64,000 nucleotides of DNA from Acidovorax soli (GCF_900107605.1 NZ_FNQJ01000009.1:62001-126000), one strand, 5' to 3'; positions 26,390 through 35,388 are shown, counted from the first letter of the stretch. Made by a program: numbers and translations. Notes: generated from the sequence alone by a model not told the origin.

Positions 26390-28603
26390 TCAGCGCCGCC
26401 GTGCAGCGCGCACCCCTGCAACGCTGGCCACAATGCCCAGCACCTTGTTCAGCCGCCCGGAATCGGCAACCTCCACAGTGAAGGTCATCCAGGCCGTGCC
26501 CTTGACCGACTGGGTCTGCACGCCGATGACATTGGTCTTTTCCCGGGCAAACACTTCGGAGATGTCGCGCAACAAGCCCTGGCGATCGGTCGCTTCCACC
26601 GCCACATCCACGGGATACACCGCAGCACCTGCAGCGGATTTGGGCTTGCCCCATTCGACTTCAATCACCCGCTCGCTGTTGCGCGCCGCCATCTCCCGGA
26701 AATTGCTGCAGTCTGCCCGGTGCACGCTCACGCCCTTGCCCCGAGTGACAAAGCCGCGGATATCGTCGGGTGGCGCAGGCTTGCAGCACTTGGCCAGCTG
26801 GGTCATGAGGGAGTCGATCCCCACCACCAGCACGCCACCCTTGGGGGCGGCATCGTTGGTGCGGGTCTTTTTCAGCAGCAGGTAATCGTCGGGCTGCAGT
26901 ACCGGCTCTGGCGGGCGCAAAAGGGTTTCGATGCTGCGCAGTGAAAACTCGTCCTTGCCCACCACCTCGAACAGCGCGTCGGCCGACTTGAACCCCAGCT
27001 GCACCGCCAGGTCGTCCAGCTTCATGGCCGTCTTGCCTTCGCGCTGCAGCAGCTTCTCCACCGCCTCGCGCCCCCGGGCCACCGTTTCGTGGGTTGCCTG
27101 GGCATTGAACCAGGCACGCACCTTGGCCTTGGCCCGGTTGCTGGTGAGGTAGCCCAGCTCGGCATTGAGCCAGTCGCGCGAGGGGCGGCCTTCCTTGACG
27201 GTGGTGATTTCCACGGTCTGACCATTCTGCAGCGGCGTATTGAGCGGCACCATGGCGCCGTCCACCTTGGCGCCGCGGCACCGATGGCCGAGGCTCGTGT
27301 GCACGGCATAGGCAAAGTCCACGGGTGTGGCGCCCTGGGGCAACTCGACCACGGCGGCTTCGGGGGTCAGCACGTAGATGCGGTCGTCAAACAGGCCCCG
27401 GTTTTGCGCCGTTCCGACAAGGTCGCGCTCCCAGGCCAGCAACTGGCGCAGCACCGCGATCTTGGCGTCGTATTCGCCGCTGGCCGACACGCCTGCATAG
27501 CCCTTGCTGCCCGCCTCCTTGTAGGCCCAGTGCGCCGCCACGCCGTGCTCGGCGTGGTCGTGCATGGCCTGGGTGCGGATCTGGATCTCGATCGGTTTGC
27601 CGGCAGCGTCGCGCACGATGGTGTGCAGCGACTGGTAGCCATTGGGCTTGGGGCGCGCGATGTAGTCGTCGAACTCTTCCACGATGGGCGTGAACTGCTC
27701 GTGCACCCAGCTCAGGGCGGCATAGCAGTCCTTGACCGATGGCACCACCACGCGCAGCGCACGGATGTCCAGCACCTGGTCGAAATTGAGCGACTTGCCG
27801 CGCATCTTCTTGACGATGCTGTAGATGTGCTTGGGCCGCCCCTGCACGCTGGCACTGATGCTGCGCGCGCGCAGGTCGGACTCCAGCCGCGTGCGCAGCT
27901 GTTCCATGTAGACCTCGCGCTCCCCGCGCTTTTCGTCCAACAGGCGGGCTACTTCCTTGTAGGTGTCGGGTTCCAGGAAACGGAACGACAGGTCCTCAAG
28001 CTCCCATTTCACCTGCCAGATGCCCAGCCGGTTGGCCAGCGGGGCAAACACCTGCAACGATTCGCGCGCCAGGCTGGGCGACACGGGGCGCTTGCTGGCG
28101 GCATGGAACCGCAGTGTCTGCAGTCGGGACGCCAGGCGCAGCATGACCACGCGCAGATCGCGCGAAAACGCCAGCAGCATCTTGCGCACGTTCTCGGTCT
28201 GCACCGCCGGGTCGTCCAGCTGCTGGGCCCCCCGCGCCTGGCGCTGCACACGCATGAGCTTGGTGGTTTCCACTGCCAGGGCCGCAAAGTTGTCGCCAAA
28301 GGCCTTGGCGATCACCTCCTGGGGCTTGTTCAGGTGTCCGCAGGCATACACCAGGTAGCTGGCCGCCTGCATGGCCTCCGATCCGCCAATGACCTTGAGG
28401 ATGGCGGCCACGGCGTCCGCATGGGCCAGTGTGTTTTCACCGGAATCGAGCGTCTCGCCCGCCATGAGGGGCTCGGCAAAGGCGCGCGCCCGCGCCAGGG
28501 CATTGACCTGCTCGGGCAATATGTGGGCCGTTGCAGCAATGAGCTGTGGCAAGGTGTCGGCGGTGGCTGCCTGCACAGCGGCGGCAGGAGGGTGCGTTTT
28601 CAT
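26390..28603 (-). CDS. relA: GTP diphosphokinase RelA
   Basis: 737 residues in the long RSH layout. An N-terminal HD-like domain (about 35-190) lacks the HD-x2-ED hydrolase motif: the region reads SYLVYACGHLN. Next come the synthetase domain with EFDDYIARPKPNGYQSLHT (RelA-type acidic motif) and IEIQIRTQAMHDHAEHGVAAHW, a TGS domain (RIYVLTPEAAVVELPQGATPVDFAY) and a C-terminal ACT domain. It makes (p)ppGpp on starved ribosomes. Its start overlaps the stop of the alpha/beta hydrolase gene, so the two are coupled. Confidence 0.95.
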   Translation of the reverse strand: MKTHPPAAAVQAATADTLPQLIAATAHILPEQVNALARARAFAEPLMAGETLDSGENTLAHADAVAAILKVIGGSEAMQAASYLVYACGHLNKPQEVIAKAFGDNFAALAVETTKLMRVQRQARGAQQLDDPAVQTENVRKMLLAFSRDLRVVMLRLASRLQTLRFHAASKRPVSPSLARESLQVFAPLANRLGIWQVKWELEDLSFRFLEPDTYKEVARLLDEKRGEREVYMEQLRTRLESDLRARSISASVQGRPKHIYSIVKKMRGKSLNFDQVLDIRALRVVVPSVKDCYAALSWVHEQFTPIVEEFDDYIARPKPNGYQSLHTIVRDAAGKPIEIQIRTQAMHDHAEHGVAAHWAYKEAGSKGYAGVSASGEYDAKIAVLRQLLAWERDLVGTAQNRGLFDDRIYVLTPEAAVVELPQGATPVDFAYAVHTSLGHRCRGAKVDGAMVPLNTPLQNGQTVEITTVKEGRPSRDWLNAELGYLTSNRAKAKVRAWFNAQATHETVARGREAVEKLLQREGKTAMKLDDLAVQLGFKSADALFEVVGKDEFSLRSIETLLRPPEPVLQPDDYLLLKKTRTNDAAPKGGVLVVGIDSLMTQLAKCCKPAPPDDIRGFVTRGKGVSVHRADCSNFREMAARNSERVIEVEWGKPKSAAGAAVYPVDVAVEATDRQGLLRDISEVFAREKTNVIGVQTQSVKGTAWMTFTVEVADSGRLNKVLGIVASVAGVRAARRR

Positions 28604-29622
28604 GCGGCCACCGCCGCTTCCGGTGCCAGCAAAAAGTCGGTGACGGCCGTCACCTGGTCTTGCGCCATCAAGGTGGGTGCGTGCCCCACGCCCTCGAACT
28701 CCACCAGCCGCGCCTTCGGCCCGCGCCGCGCCATGGCCTGGGCGGTTTCTGGCGCCAGCAGGTCGGACTGCGCGCCGCGCAGCAGCAACGTGCGCGCCTG
28801 GATGCGGTCATACAGCTGCCACAGCTGCCGTGCCCCGGCGGCAGAGGCCTCGGGCGTCATGGTTCCAAAGGACTGCGCAATGGCGGGGTCGTAATGCAGC
28901 GCCAGGCCGCCGGCCGGCAAGGCCCGCACCATGGGCCGCGACAGCTCCAGCCACTGCGCAGCGGTGTGCGGGCCAAAACTCGACGAAATCGCCCACATGG
29001 CATCGGCTGCCTGCTGCAGCGAATCAAAGCGGACGGGAGCCCCCAGATACTGGCCGATGCGCTGCAAGGCATCCCATTCGATGGCGGGGCCGACATCATT
29101 GAGCACCAGCCGGCGTACCGGCACGGTCAGCGGCCACAGGCTCCCCACACCGGTGGCGGGTTGGTCGGCAGAGGTGGACTCATCGGCCACGCCCAGCCCC
29201 GGCTGGCCGCACAGGGCCATGCCGATCAGGCCGCCCATGCTGGTGCCCACCCAGTCCAGCGTCTGCACCGGGGCCTGCCGCTGCAGGTGGCCCAGCAAGG
29301 CCAGCATGTCGGCGGCGTACTGGGGAATCTGGTAGCCAGCGGGATCTTCCAGCCAGTCGCTCTGGCCGCGGCCGACCACGTCTGGGCAAATGACCCGTGC
29401 ATGGCGGCTGAGCGCGCGCGCCAGGGTGTCGAAATCCCGCCCCTGGCGCGTGAGGCCATGCACGCACACCACCACATGCGGATGGGCCGGGTTTCCGGTG
29501 CTGTTCCACTCCCAGTACGCCATGCGATGCTGCGCTTGCGGGCTGGCCAGCGCACGCCCATGGGGGCCCGCCTCGGAGGCAGCGCCAGGGCACAGTACGT
29601 AGTTCAGCGTAGGTTCAATCAT
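28600..29622 (-). CDS. alpha/beta hydrolase
   Basis: About 340 residues, a single alpha/beta-hydrolase fold. The oxyanion region is VCVHGLTRQGRDFD, the nucleophile elbow DWVGTSMGGLIG (Ser), and the catalytic His lies in GVGHAPTL near the C-terminus. Substrate is unknown; family members include esterases, lipases and C-C hydrolases. The start is uncertain: ATG at 29622 is used, because the upstream ATG at 29667 would overlap the putative operator and -10 region of divergent bdhA. It is coupled to relA by a 4 bp overlap. Confidence 0.8.
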   Translation of the reverse strand: MIEPTLNYVLCPGAASEAGPHGRALASPQAQHRMAYWEWNSTGNPAHPHVVVCVHGLTRQGRDFDTLARALSRHARVICPDVVGRGQSDWLEDPAGYQIPQYAADMLALLGHLQRQAPVQTLDWVGTSMGGLIGMALCGQPGLGVADESTSADQPATGVGSLWPLTVPVRRLVLNDVGPAIEWDALQRIGQYLGAPVRFDSLQQAADAMWAISSSFGPHTAAQWLELSRPMVRALPAGGLALHYDPAIAQSFGTMTPEASAAGARQLWQLYDRIQARTLLLRGAQSDLLAPETAQAMARRGPKARLVEFEGVGHAPTLMAQDQVTAVTDFLLAPEAAVAA

Positions 29623-29648
29623 GGGTGCGGGATCTGGCGACAGCGTTC

Positions 29649-29666
29649 GATAATTGCTGCGTTGCA
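29649..29666. promoter_or_regulatory. -10 box plus PhaR-like operator of bdhA
   Basis: GATAAT (29649-29654) followed directly by TGCTGCGTTGCA (29655-29666). This differs from the phasin operator TGCTGCACTGCA at two central positions and has the same -10/operator order seen at phaR. It is 25 bp upstream of the bdhA start. The match is weaker than at phaP and phaR. Confidence 0.5.
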
Positions 29667-29691
29667 TCGTAATTCATTCGGAGAGACTCCC

Positions 29692-30474
29692 ATGCTCAAA
29701 GGCAAAACCGCACTCGTTACCGGCTCCACCAGTGGCATCGGCCTGGGCATCGCCAAAGCCCTGGCGCGCCAGGGCGCCAACATCGTGCTCAATGGTTTTG
29801 GCGACGTGGACGGCCCGCGTGCCGAGGTGCTGGCGGCCGGTCAGGCGGCAGGTGCCCAGGTGGCCTACCACGGCGCCGACATGAGTCGCGCAGCCGACAT
29901 CGAAGACATGATGAAGTACAGCGCCGCACAGTTCGGGCGCGTGGACATCCTCGTGAACAACGCCGGCATCCAGCATGTGGCAAGCATCCAGGATTTTCCG
30001 GTGGAGCGCTGGGACGCCATCATCGCCATCAACCTGACCAGCGCCTTTCATACCTCCCGCCTGGCCCTGCCCGCCATGCAGGCGGCCAACTGGGGCCGCA
30101 TCATCAACGTGGCCTCGGTGCACGGGCTGGTGGGCTCGGCGCAAAAGTCGGCCTATGTGGCGGCCAAGCATGGCATCGTGGGCCTGACCAAGGTGACGGC
30201 ACTCGAAAACGCCGCTTCAGGCATCACCTGCAACGCCATCTGCCCCGGCTGGGTGCTGACGCCGCTGGTGCAAAAGCAGGTGGACGCCAAGGCCGCAGAA
30301 CGCGGCATCTCGAACGAAGAAGCCAAGCGGCTGCTGCTGGGCGAAAAAGAGCCGTCCATGCAGTTCACCACACCCGATGAGCTGGGCGAGCTGGCCGTGT
30401 TCTTCTGCTCCCCCGCCGCCAACAACGTGCGCGGCGTGGCCTGGAACATGGACGGCGGCTGGGCAGCGCAGTAA
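29692..30474 (+). CDS. bdhA: 3-hydroxybutyrate dehydrogenase
   Basis: 260 residues, the exact size of D-3-hydroxybutyrate dehydrogenase (classical SDR). It contains the cofactor motif TGSTSGIGLGIA, NNAGIQH, the catalytic Ser in NVASVHG, and YVAAKHG as the Tyr-x3-Lys pair. The family-specific C-terminal AWNMDGGWAAQ is also present. It oxidises D-3-hydroxybutyrate to acetoacetate with NAD, the step after depolymerisation of PHB. ATG at 29692 has a GGAGAGA ribosome site; the long open frame upstream is antisense noise. Confidence 0.94.
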   Translation: MLKGKTALVTGSTSGIGLGIAKALARQGANIVLNGFGDVDGPRAEVLAAGQAAGAQVAYHGADMSRAADIEDMMKYSAAQFGRVDILVNNAGIQHVASIQDFPVERWDAIIAINLTSAFHTSRLALPAMQAANWGRIINVASVHGLVGSAQKSAYVAAKHGIVGLTKVTALENAASGITCNAICPGWVLTPLVQKQVDAKAAERGISNEEAKRLLLGEKEPSMQFTTPDELGELAVFFCSPAANNVRGVAWNMDGGWAAQ

Positions 30475-30554
30475 GCCATGGCCCTGGGGCGCAGCGCCCC
30501 GCCTTGCTGCAGTTCTGCCGGATTTCAAAGACTGCGCAAGGCCAATCCCATCCC

Positions 30555-31448
30555 TCATGCTGCCGCACGCGCCCAGCCCTTGGCGGCCTGCGTGTCGCGC
30601 ACGGGTGGCAGGCCGAACAGCCGGCCGTACTCGCGTGTGAACTGGGAAACGCTCTCATAGCCCACGGCAAAAGCCGCGCTGCTGGCACTGGCCACCTCGG
30701 ACAGCATCAACCGCCGAGCCTCGATCAGACGCAGCTGCTTCTGGAACTGCAGCGGCGAAAGCGATGTGACCGCCCTGAAATGCTGATGAAAGGACGACGC
30801 GCTCATGCCTGCCAGCGCAGCCAGGCTCTCCACCGGCAGGGGCTGCGCAAAGTCGGCACGCAGCACCGCCACCGCACGCGCCACCCGCTGGGCATGGCTG
30901 CCGGGCCAGCCCAGGCGGCGGATGGCAGCACCGTGCCGACCGGCCAGCAACCAGTAATGCAGCTCGCGCACCAGCGAGGCGTGCAGCAGCGGCACAGCCT
31001 GGGGGCGCTCCAGCAGGCGCATGAGGCGCAGGGCCACATCGGCCACCTCGGCATCGGTGGGGTCCACGCGCACGGGAGCGTGCTCACCCCCGGGTACCGC
31101 CCCCATCTGGGCCGACAGGTCGGCAATAACCGGCAGGCTCAACTCCAACGCAATCGATAGATACGGAGCCGCCGCACTGGCGCGGGTGATCTGGCTCACC
31201 GTGGGCACATCGGCCGTGATCAGCAAGGACTCGCCCGCCGCGACCCCGAAGGTCTGCGGCCCCATGGCCACCTGCTTGCTGCCCTGCAGCACCAGGCAGA
31301 TGCGGGGGTGGGCGATCGCGTGCAGCAGCCCACTGGGCTCGGTAGCGCGCACCGCGCTCAGTCCGGGGATGGGGGTCTGCACCACCCTGCCCTGGTGGGC
31401 ATGGGCTTCGGCATAGCGGCTTACGGCCTGGAACAAGGGGTTTGTCAT
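30555..31448 (-). CDS. AraC-family transcriptional regulator (AraC_N type)
   Basis: 297 residues. The N-terminal half is the AraC_N ligand domain (PRICLVLQGSKQVAMGPQTFGVAAGESLLI). The C-terminal hundred residues carry the two helix-turn-helix motifs (VESLAALAGMSASSFHQHFRAVTSLSPLQFQKQLRL and the second around AAFAVGYESVSQFTREYGRLFG). This subgroup often controls a neighbouring oxidoreductase gene. It converges with bdhA with an 80 bp gap, so bdhA is not an obvious divergent target. ATG at 31448 is chosen; the upstream frame to 31628 has no similarity. Confidence 0.9.
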   Translation of the reverse strand: MTNPLFQAVSRYAEAHAHQGRVVQTPIPGLSAVRATEPSGLLHAIAHPRICLVLQGSKQVAMGPQTFGVAAGESLLITADVPTVSQITRASAAAPYLSIALELSLPVIADLSAQMGAVPGGEHAPVRVDPTDAEVADVALRLMRLLERPQAVPLLHASLVRELHYWLLAGRHGAAIRRLGWPGSHAQRVARAVAVLRADFAQPLPVESLAALAGMSASSFHQHFRAVTSLSPLQFQKQLRLIEARRLMLSEVASASSAAFAVGYESVSQFTREYGRLFGLPPVRDTQAAKGWARAAA

Positions 31449-31642
31449 ACTGCCGAGCGTACCGGCTTGCAGGCCGCCTGGCACTGACTTTGGAGAATCA
31501 GGCAAAGAATGAAAGGGTTTCGACAATCTGCTCAAGCCATGGGCCGGGCACTGGCGGACGTTATCCACGGAAGTTCGCCATGACCCCCTGCACCCACCCG
31601 CCATCATCTTGGTCGCCGGCGGCGACATACACGTGTTGGCGC

Positions 31643-32356
31643 TCAGCGCATCTGCACGGAGCCAGAGACAGTCACCACCACCTGCGCCTTGCCCGCCTCC
31701 ACCGGTACCGCCGCATCCGACAACGGCGCAGCCTTGGCCTCCATCGCCACCATGCGTGGGCGGGGTCCGGGCGACATCTCATTGCTGTTCACCGCCACCT
31801 CGCGCAGGCTGTAGCCGGCAAAGCCGAAGCCCTTGGCCAGTTCAGCCGCACGGGCCTTGAACTGCTCGATGGCCTGGGTCTGCGCCTCGGCTTCAACTTT
31901 GGCACGGACCTCGCGCGAGAGCGCAAAAGCGACCTGGCTGATGGGCATCGATGGAATCCTGCCCGCCGTGGCGGTGATGCGCGCGAAGTCACGCCCCTCC
32001 AGCACCAGCTCGGCCCGGCCCTGCCAGCCACTGATCTTGCCGTCCTTGGCGTAGCGCGGGTACAGGCCAAAAGGGCCGGTGCGCACGTCCAGCTGCCCCG
32101 TCTGCGCATTGCGCTTGGCTTCGGCCAGTGCCGCATCGAGCGCCTGCTTGAGCTGTTCCTGCACGCCAGCGGCATCCGGGCCGTCCTTGCTGGCCGAGAG
32201 GGTGAGCACCAGCAGATCCTGCTGCACCTCCACCGTGCCAGACGCCGACAACTGCACCACATTGCGCGGTTCGGTGGTCTGCGAGTTTTGAGAAAAAACA
32301 GCTCCAGCGCTTATCATCAAAGCGCTAGCAGCTATCAAACGAATAGCATTCTTCAT
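31643..32356 (-). CDS. SIMPL-domain (DUF541) periplasmic protein
   Basis: 237 residues. A Sec signal peptide (about 1-22, cleavage near VFS/Q) precedes a SIMPL/DUF541 domain (VVQLSASGTVEVQQDLLVLTLSASKDG ... AQVVVTVSGSVQMR). Members are periplasmic or outer-membrane proteins of unclear function, implicated in stress tolerance. The coding sequence of the signal peptide (32291-32350) is a copy of the dispersed repeat. The ATG at 32356 directly begins the repeat-derived stretch. It is divergent from ompR across 216 bp. Confidence 0.87.
   Translation of the reverse strand: MKNAIRLIAASALMISAGAVFSQNSQTTEPRNVVQLSASGTVEVQQDLLVLTLSASKDGPDAAGVQEQLKQALDAALAEAKRNAQTGQLDVRTGPFGLYPRYAKDGKISGWQGRAELVLEGRDFARITATAGRIPSMPISQVAFALSREVRAKVEAEAQTQAIEQFKARAAELAKGFGFAGYSLREVAVNSNEMSPGPRPRMVAMEAKAAPLSDAAVPVEAGKAQVVVTVSGSVQMR
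32291..32350 (-). repeat. dispersed repeat, copy 8 (forms the signal peptide of the SIMPL protein)
   Basis: Minus strand: TGCTATTCGTTTGATAGC, TGCTAGCGCTTTGATGATAA and GCGCTGGAGCTGTTTTTTC, one of the best-preserved copies in the window. It is translated as NAIRLIAASALMISAGAVFS. Confidence 0.85.
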
Positions 32357-32478
32357 ACCAGAACCCTTCTTTCAATCTACGTACAGCGCCACACCGGACC
32401 GCACACGCCCCCACAGTAACCGCTGCGAAGGCACCCTTGGTGAAGCCTGCGTGAGCGGCCTGCGTGCCGGGGCAAAAC

Positions 32479-32554
32479 TTGTAACAGTTGGTCAAAAAAC
32501 AGGCAGAATACCGAACTTCGGGGCTGAAGCTGGTCAGAATTGGCTCTGTTACAA
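32479..32554. promoter_or_regulatory. inverted TTGTAACAG motifs flanking the ompR promoter
   Basis: TTGTAACAG at 32479-32487 and its exact reverse complement CTGTTACAA at 32546-32554, each beside a GGTCA element (32490-32494 and 32532-32536). The TGTAACA core resembles the half site recognised by OmpR in enteric bacteria. This would fit autoregulation of the ompR-envZ pair. Confidence 0.5.
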
Positions 32555-32572
32555 ATTGGACCCGTACTCACC

Positions 32573-33304
32573 ATGGCTACAACAACCAACCGCACCGACA
32601 AGATTCTGGTGGTGGACGACGATGCCCGCATCCGCGATCTGCTGCGCCGCTACCTGACCCAGGAGGGCTTTGAAGTCATGGTCGCCGAAGACGGCAAGGC
32701 ACTGAACCGTCTGCTGCTGCGCGAAACCGTTGACCTCATCGTGCTCGACCTGATGATGCCCGGCGAAGACGGACTGTCCATCTGCCGCCGCCTGCGTGCC
32801 GCCAACGACCGCACGCCCATCATCATGCTCACCGCCAAGGGCGAAGACGTGGACCGCATCGTGGGTCTGGAAGTAGGCGCAGACGACTACCTGGGCAAGC
32901 CCTTCAACCCCCGCGAGCTGCTGGCGCGCGTGCACGCCGTTCTGCGCCGCCGCCCCGCCCAGGAGGCGCCTGGCGCCCCATCAGGCGACAACGAGGTGGT
33001 CACCTTCGGCCCCTTCACCTTCGACCTGGGAACCCGCGCGCTGCAGCGCAATGGCGAGGAGCTGCCACTGACCACGGGCGAGTTCGCCATGCTCAAGGCC
33101 TTGGTGCGCCACCCGCGCCAGCCCCTGTCGCGCGAAAAGCTGGCGCTGCTGGCGCGCGGCCGCGAGTTCGAACCCTTCGACCGCAGCCTGGATGTGCAGG
33201 TCTCGCGCCTGCGCAAGCTGGTGGAGGTCGATGCCGCAGCACCACGTTATATCCAGACCGTTTGGGGCGTGGGCTATGTTTTCGTACCAGACGGAACAAG
33301 CTGA
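32573..33304 (+). CDS. ompR: OmpR-type response regulator
   Basis: 243 residues. A receiver domain has the acidic pair Asp15/Asp16, phospho-acceptor Asp59 (VLDLMMPGEDG), Thr in LTAKG, and Lys in LGKPFNPREL. The C-terminal winged-helix DNA-binding domain ends in VWGVGYVFVPDGTS, characteristic of OmpR itself. ATG at 32573 (MATTTNRTDK) is preferred over the in-frame codon at 32540. The kinase gene follows 7 bp later, so they form an operon. Likely targets are porins or envelope genes; none is evident in the window. Confidence 0.92.
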   Translation: MATTTNRTDKILVVDDDARIRDLLRRYLTQEGFEVMVAEDGKALNRLLLRETVDLIVLDLMMPGEDGLSICRRLRAANDRTPIIMLTAKGEDVDRIVGLEVGADDYLGKPFNPRELLARVHAVLRRRPAQEAPGAPSGDNEVVTFGPFTFDLGTRALQRNGEELPLTTGEFAMLKALVRHPRQPLSREKLALLARGREFEPFDRSLDVQVSRLRKLVEVDAAAPRYIQTVWGVGYVFVPDGTS

Positions 33305-33311
33305 CCCCTTC

Positions 33312-34841
33312 ATGCGCAACTCTGAAGCCTGGGCGGACCCCACGCCCGGGCAAACGGTGATCCCACCGTCCGACGCCACCAGCCCGGCACCCCTGGAATC
33401 CTTGCGCCGCGCGCGCGAGCAGCGTGCGCGCGTGGGGTTGAACCTGTTCTGGCGCACCTTCTTTCTGCTGGCGCTGTTGCTGGTGGGAAGCATACTGGCC
33501 TGGCTGCAGACACTGCGCGCCCTCGAATTCGAGCCCCGCACGCTGCACACGGCCCAGCAGATTGCCTCGCTGGTCAACCTCAGCCGAGCCGCCCTGGTGC
33601 ACGCCGATGCGATCGCGCGCGTGTCGCTCATCAAGACCATGGCCGACCAGGAAGGGGTGCGCATCCTGCCGCGCGAGCCGGGCGACAAGTTCACTCTGCT
33701 CGACAGCACCGCGCTGGGCAGCCGTCTCACCGAGGAGCTCACCCAGCGCCTGGGCCCGGACACCATCGTGGCCCAGAATGTGAACGGCGAAAACGGCCTG
33801 TGGGTGGGTTTCAACATCAACGGCGACCCCAACTGGCTGCTGATGGACCGTTCGCGCTTCAGCCCGGCCGGTGGCCGCACATGGCTGATCTGGCTGATCA
33901 CGGCAGGCGCCCTGTCGCTGGCCGGCGCCGCAGCCATTGCGCGGCTGATCAACCAGCCGCTCAAGCAGCTGTCGTATGCCGCCAACCGCGTGCGCGACGG
34001 CGACTTTGCAGCCAGCCGCCTCGACGAAGAAGCCGTGACCAGCGAAATCCGCGAGGTGAACATCGGCTTCAACCGCATGGCGCAAAAGCTCGCCAAGCTG
34101 GAGCAGGACCGTGCCGTCATGCTGGCCGGCATTTCGCACGACCTGCGCACGCCCCTGGCGCGCCTGCGGCTCGAAACCGAGATGAGCGTTGACGACGAAA
34201 TCGCCCGCGAACACATGGTGGCGGACATCGTGCAGCTCGACGCCACCATCGACAAGTTTCTGGACTACGCCCGCCCGGACCATGCCACCCTCACCCCCGT
34301 CAACCTGCACGGGGTGGTGTCGTCCTGCGTCTATGCGGTGCAGGACCACCGCGAGCTGCAGATCACCATGGCGATTCCCGAGGACCTGAACGTGCTGGCC
34401 GACGAAGTGGAGCTGGCGCGCGTGATCTCCAACCTGCTGGAAAATGCACGCCGCTATGGCAAGACGGTGGACACGGCCGTGACCCATGTGGACATCGCCG
34501 CCAAGGGCCGCGAAAACTGGGTGCTGATCAAGGTGCGCGACCACGGCACCGGCGTGCCGCCCGAGCAGCTGTCCAGCCTGACCAAGCCCTTCTTTCGCGG
34601 TGATTCAGCACGTACCGCTGCCACAGGTGCCGGGTTGGGCCTGTCGATCGTGGACAAGACCGTGCAACGCATGGGCGGCATCTTTGCGCTGGCCAACTCC
34701 AGTTCCGGCGGCCTGGTGGCCCATATCCAGCTGCAGCGGGCCATCCACATGCCCGATGGCGAGGACCCCAAGCAGCGTCTGCAGCGCCCTTCCGTCAAGC
34801 GGCAACTTCCGCGCCGCCGCGCCGAAGACCATATGAATTGA
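33312..34841 (+). CDS. envZ: EnvZ-like sensor histidine kinase
   Basis: 509 residues. A cytoplasmic N-tail of about 40 residues leads to TM1 (about 46-66), a periplasmic sensor region, TM2 (about 190-210) and a HAMP domain. The H-box is AGISHDLRTPLARL with His276. N-box NLLENARRYG, G1 DHGTGVP and G2 GAGLGLSIV complete the ATPase domain. It pairs with ompR just upstream. ATG at 33312 leaves a 7 bp gap; an in-frame ATG at 33276 overlapping ompR is an alternative. Confidence 0.91.
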   Translation: MRNSEAWADPTPGQTVIPPSDATSPAPLESLRRAREQRARVGLNLFWRTFFLLALLLVGSILAWLQTLRALEFEPRTLHTAQQIASLVNLSRAALVHADAIARVSLIKTMADQEGVRILPREPGDKFTLLDSTALGSRLTEELTQRLGPDTIVAQNVNGENGLWVGFNINGDPNWLLMDRSRFSPAGGRTWLIWLITAGALSLAGAAAIARLINQPLKQLSYAANRVRDGDFAASRLDEEAVTSEIREVNIGFNRMAQKLAKLEQDRAVMLAGISHDLRTPLARLRLETEMSVDDEIAREHMVADIVQLDATIDKFLDYARPDHATLTPVNLHGVVSSCVYAVQDHRELQITMAIPEDLNVLADEVELARVISNLLENARRYGKTVDTAVTHVDIAAKGRENWVLIKVRDHGTGVPPEQLSSLTKPFFRGDSARTAATGAGLGLSIVDKTVQRMGGIFALANSSSGGLVAHIQLQRAIHMPDGEDPKQRLQRPSVKRQLPRRRAEDHMN

Positions 34842-34883
34842 TTGCATGCCGGGTGGCTGGCCAGGCCGCGCTGGCCGCGTGGG

Positions 34884-35363
34884 TCAGGCCCGGAACAGCA
34901 GCACCACGGCCCGGGCCTCCATGGCCAGCCCCTGGCCCACCGGCCCCAGGCGTTCAGCGGTTTTGGCCTTGACGTTCACCTGCCCCTCGCCCACCCCCAC
35001 CGCAGCCGCAATGCACGCGCGCATGGCCGGAATATGGGCGGCCAGGCGCGGCGCCTGCGCGACCACGGTGCTGTCGATATTGCCGATGTCGTAACCGGCT
35101 GCGCGCACCCGCCGCGCCGCCTCCGCCAGCAGCATGCCCGAGTCCGCACCCCGAAATGCCGCGTCGGTGTCCGGAAAATGGCTGCCGATGTCGCCCAGCG
35201 CGGCGGCCCCCAGCAGGGCATCGGTGATGGCATGCAGCAGCACATCCGCATCCGAATGGCCCAGCAGGCCCATCGAATGGGCGATCTCCACGCCGCCAAT
35301 CACCAGCCGGCGCCCAGGCACCAGCGCATGCACATCCCAGCCCTCGCCTATCCTGAAATTCAT
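34884..35363 (-). CDS. ispF: 2-C-methyl-D-erythritol 2,4-cyclodiphosphate synthase
   Basis: 159 residues, the standard size. Metal ligands are in [16 protein letters not shown] (Asp and His), followed by [36 protein letters not shown] and the C-terminal [14 protein letters not shown]. IspF closes the cyclic diphosphate in the MEP isoprenoid pathway. It lies 25 bp downstream of ispD on the same strand, the usual ispDF order. ATG at 35363 is chosen because it begins the conserved [10 protein letters not shown]. Confidence 0.95.
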   Translation of the reverse strand: MNFRIGEGWDVHALVPGRRLVIGGVEIAHSMGLLGHSDADVLLHAITDALLGAAALGDIGSHFPDTDAAFRGADSGMLLAEAARRVRAAGYDIGNIDSTVVAQAPRLAAHIPAMRACIAAAVGVGEGQVNVKAKTAERLGPVGQGLAMEARAVVLLFRA

Positions 35364-35388
35364 TGCGTCACCTTCGCCCGCAAGGGGC

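Noticed and set aside
30484-30500. GGGGCG/CGCCCC hairpin after bdhA as a possible terminator.
   Set aside because: Not followed by a T tract; it is probably a chance hairpin in GC-rich sequence.
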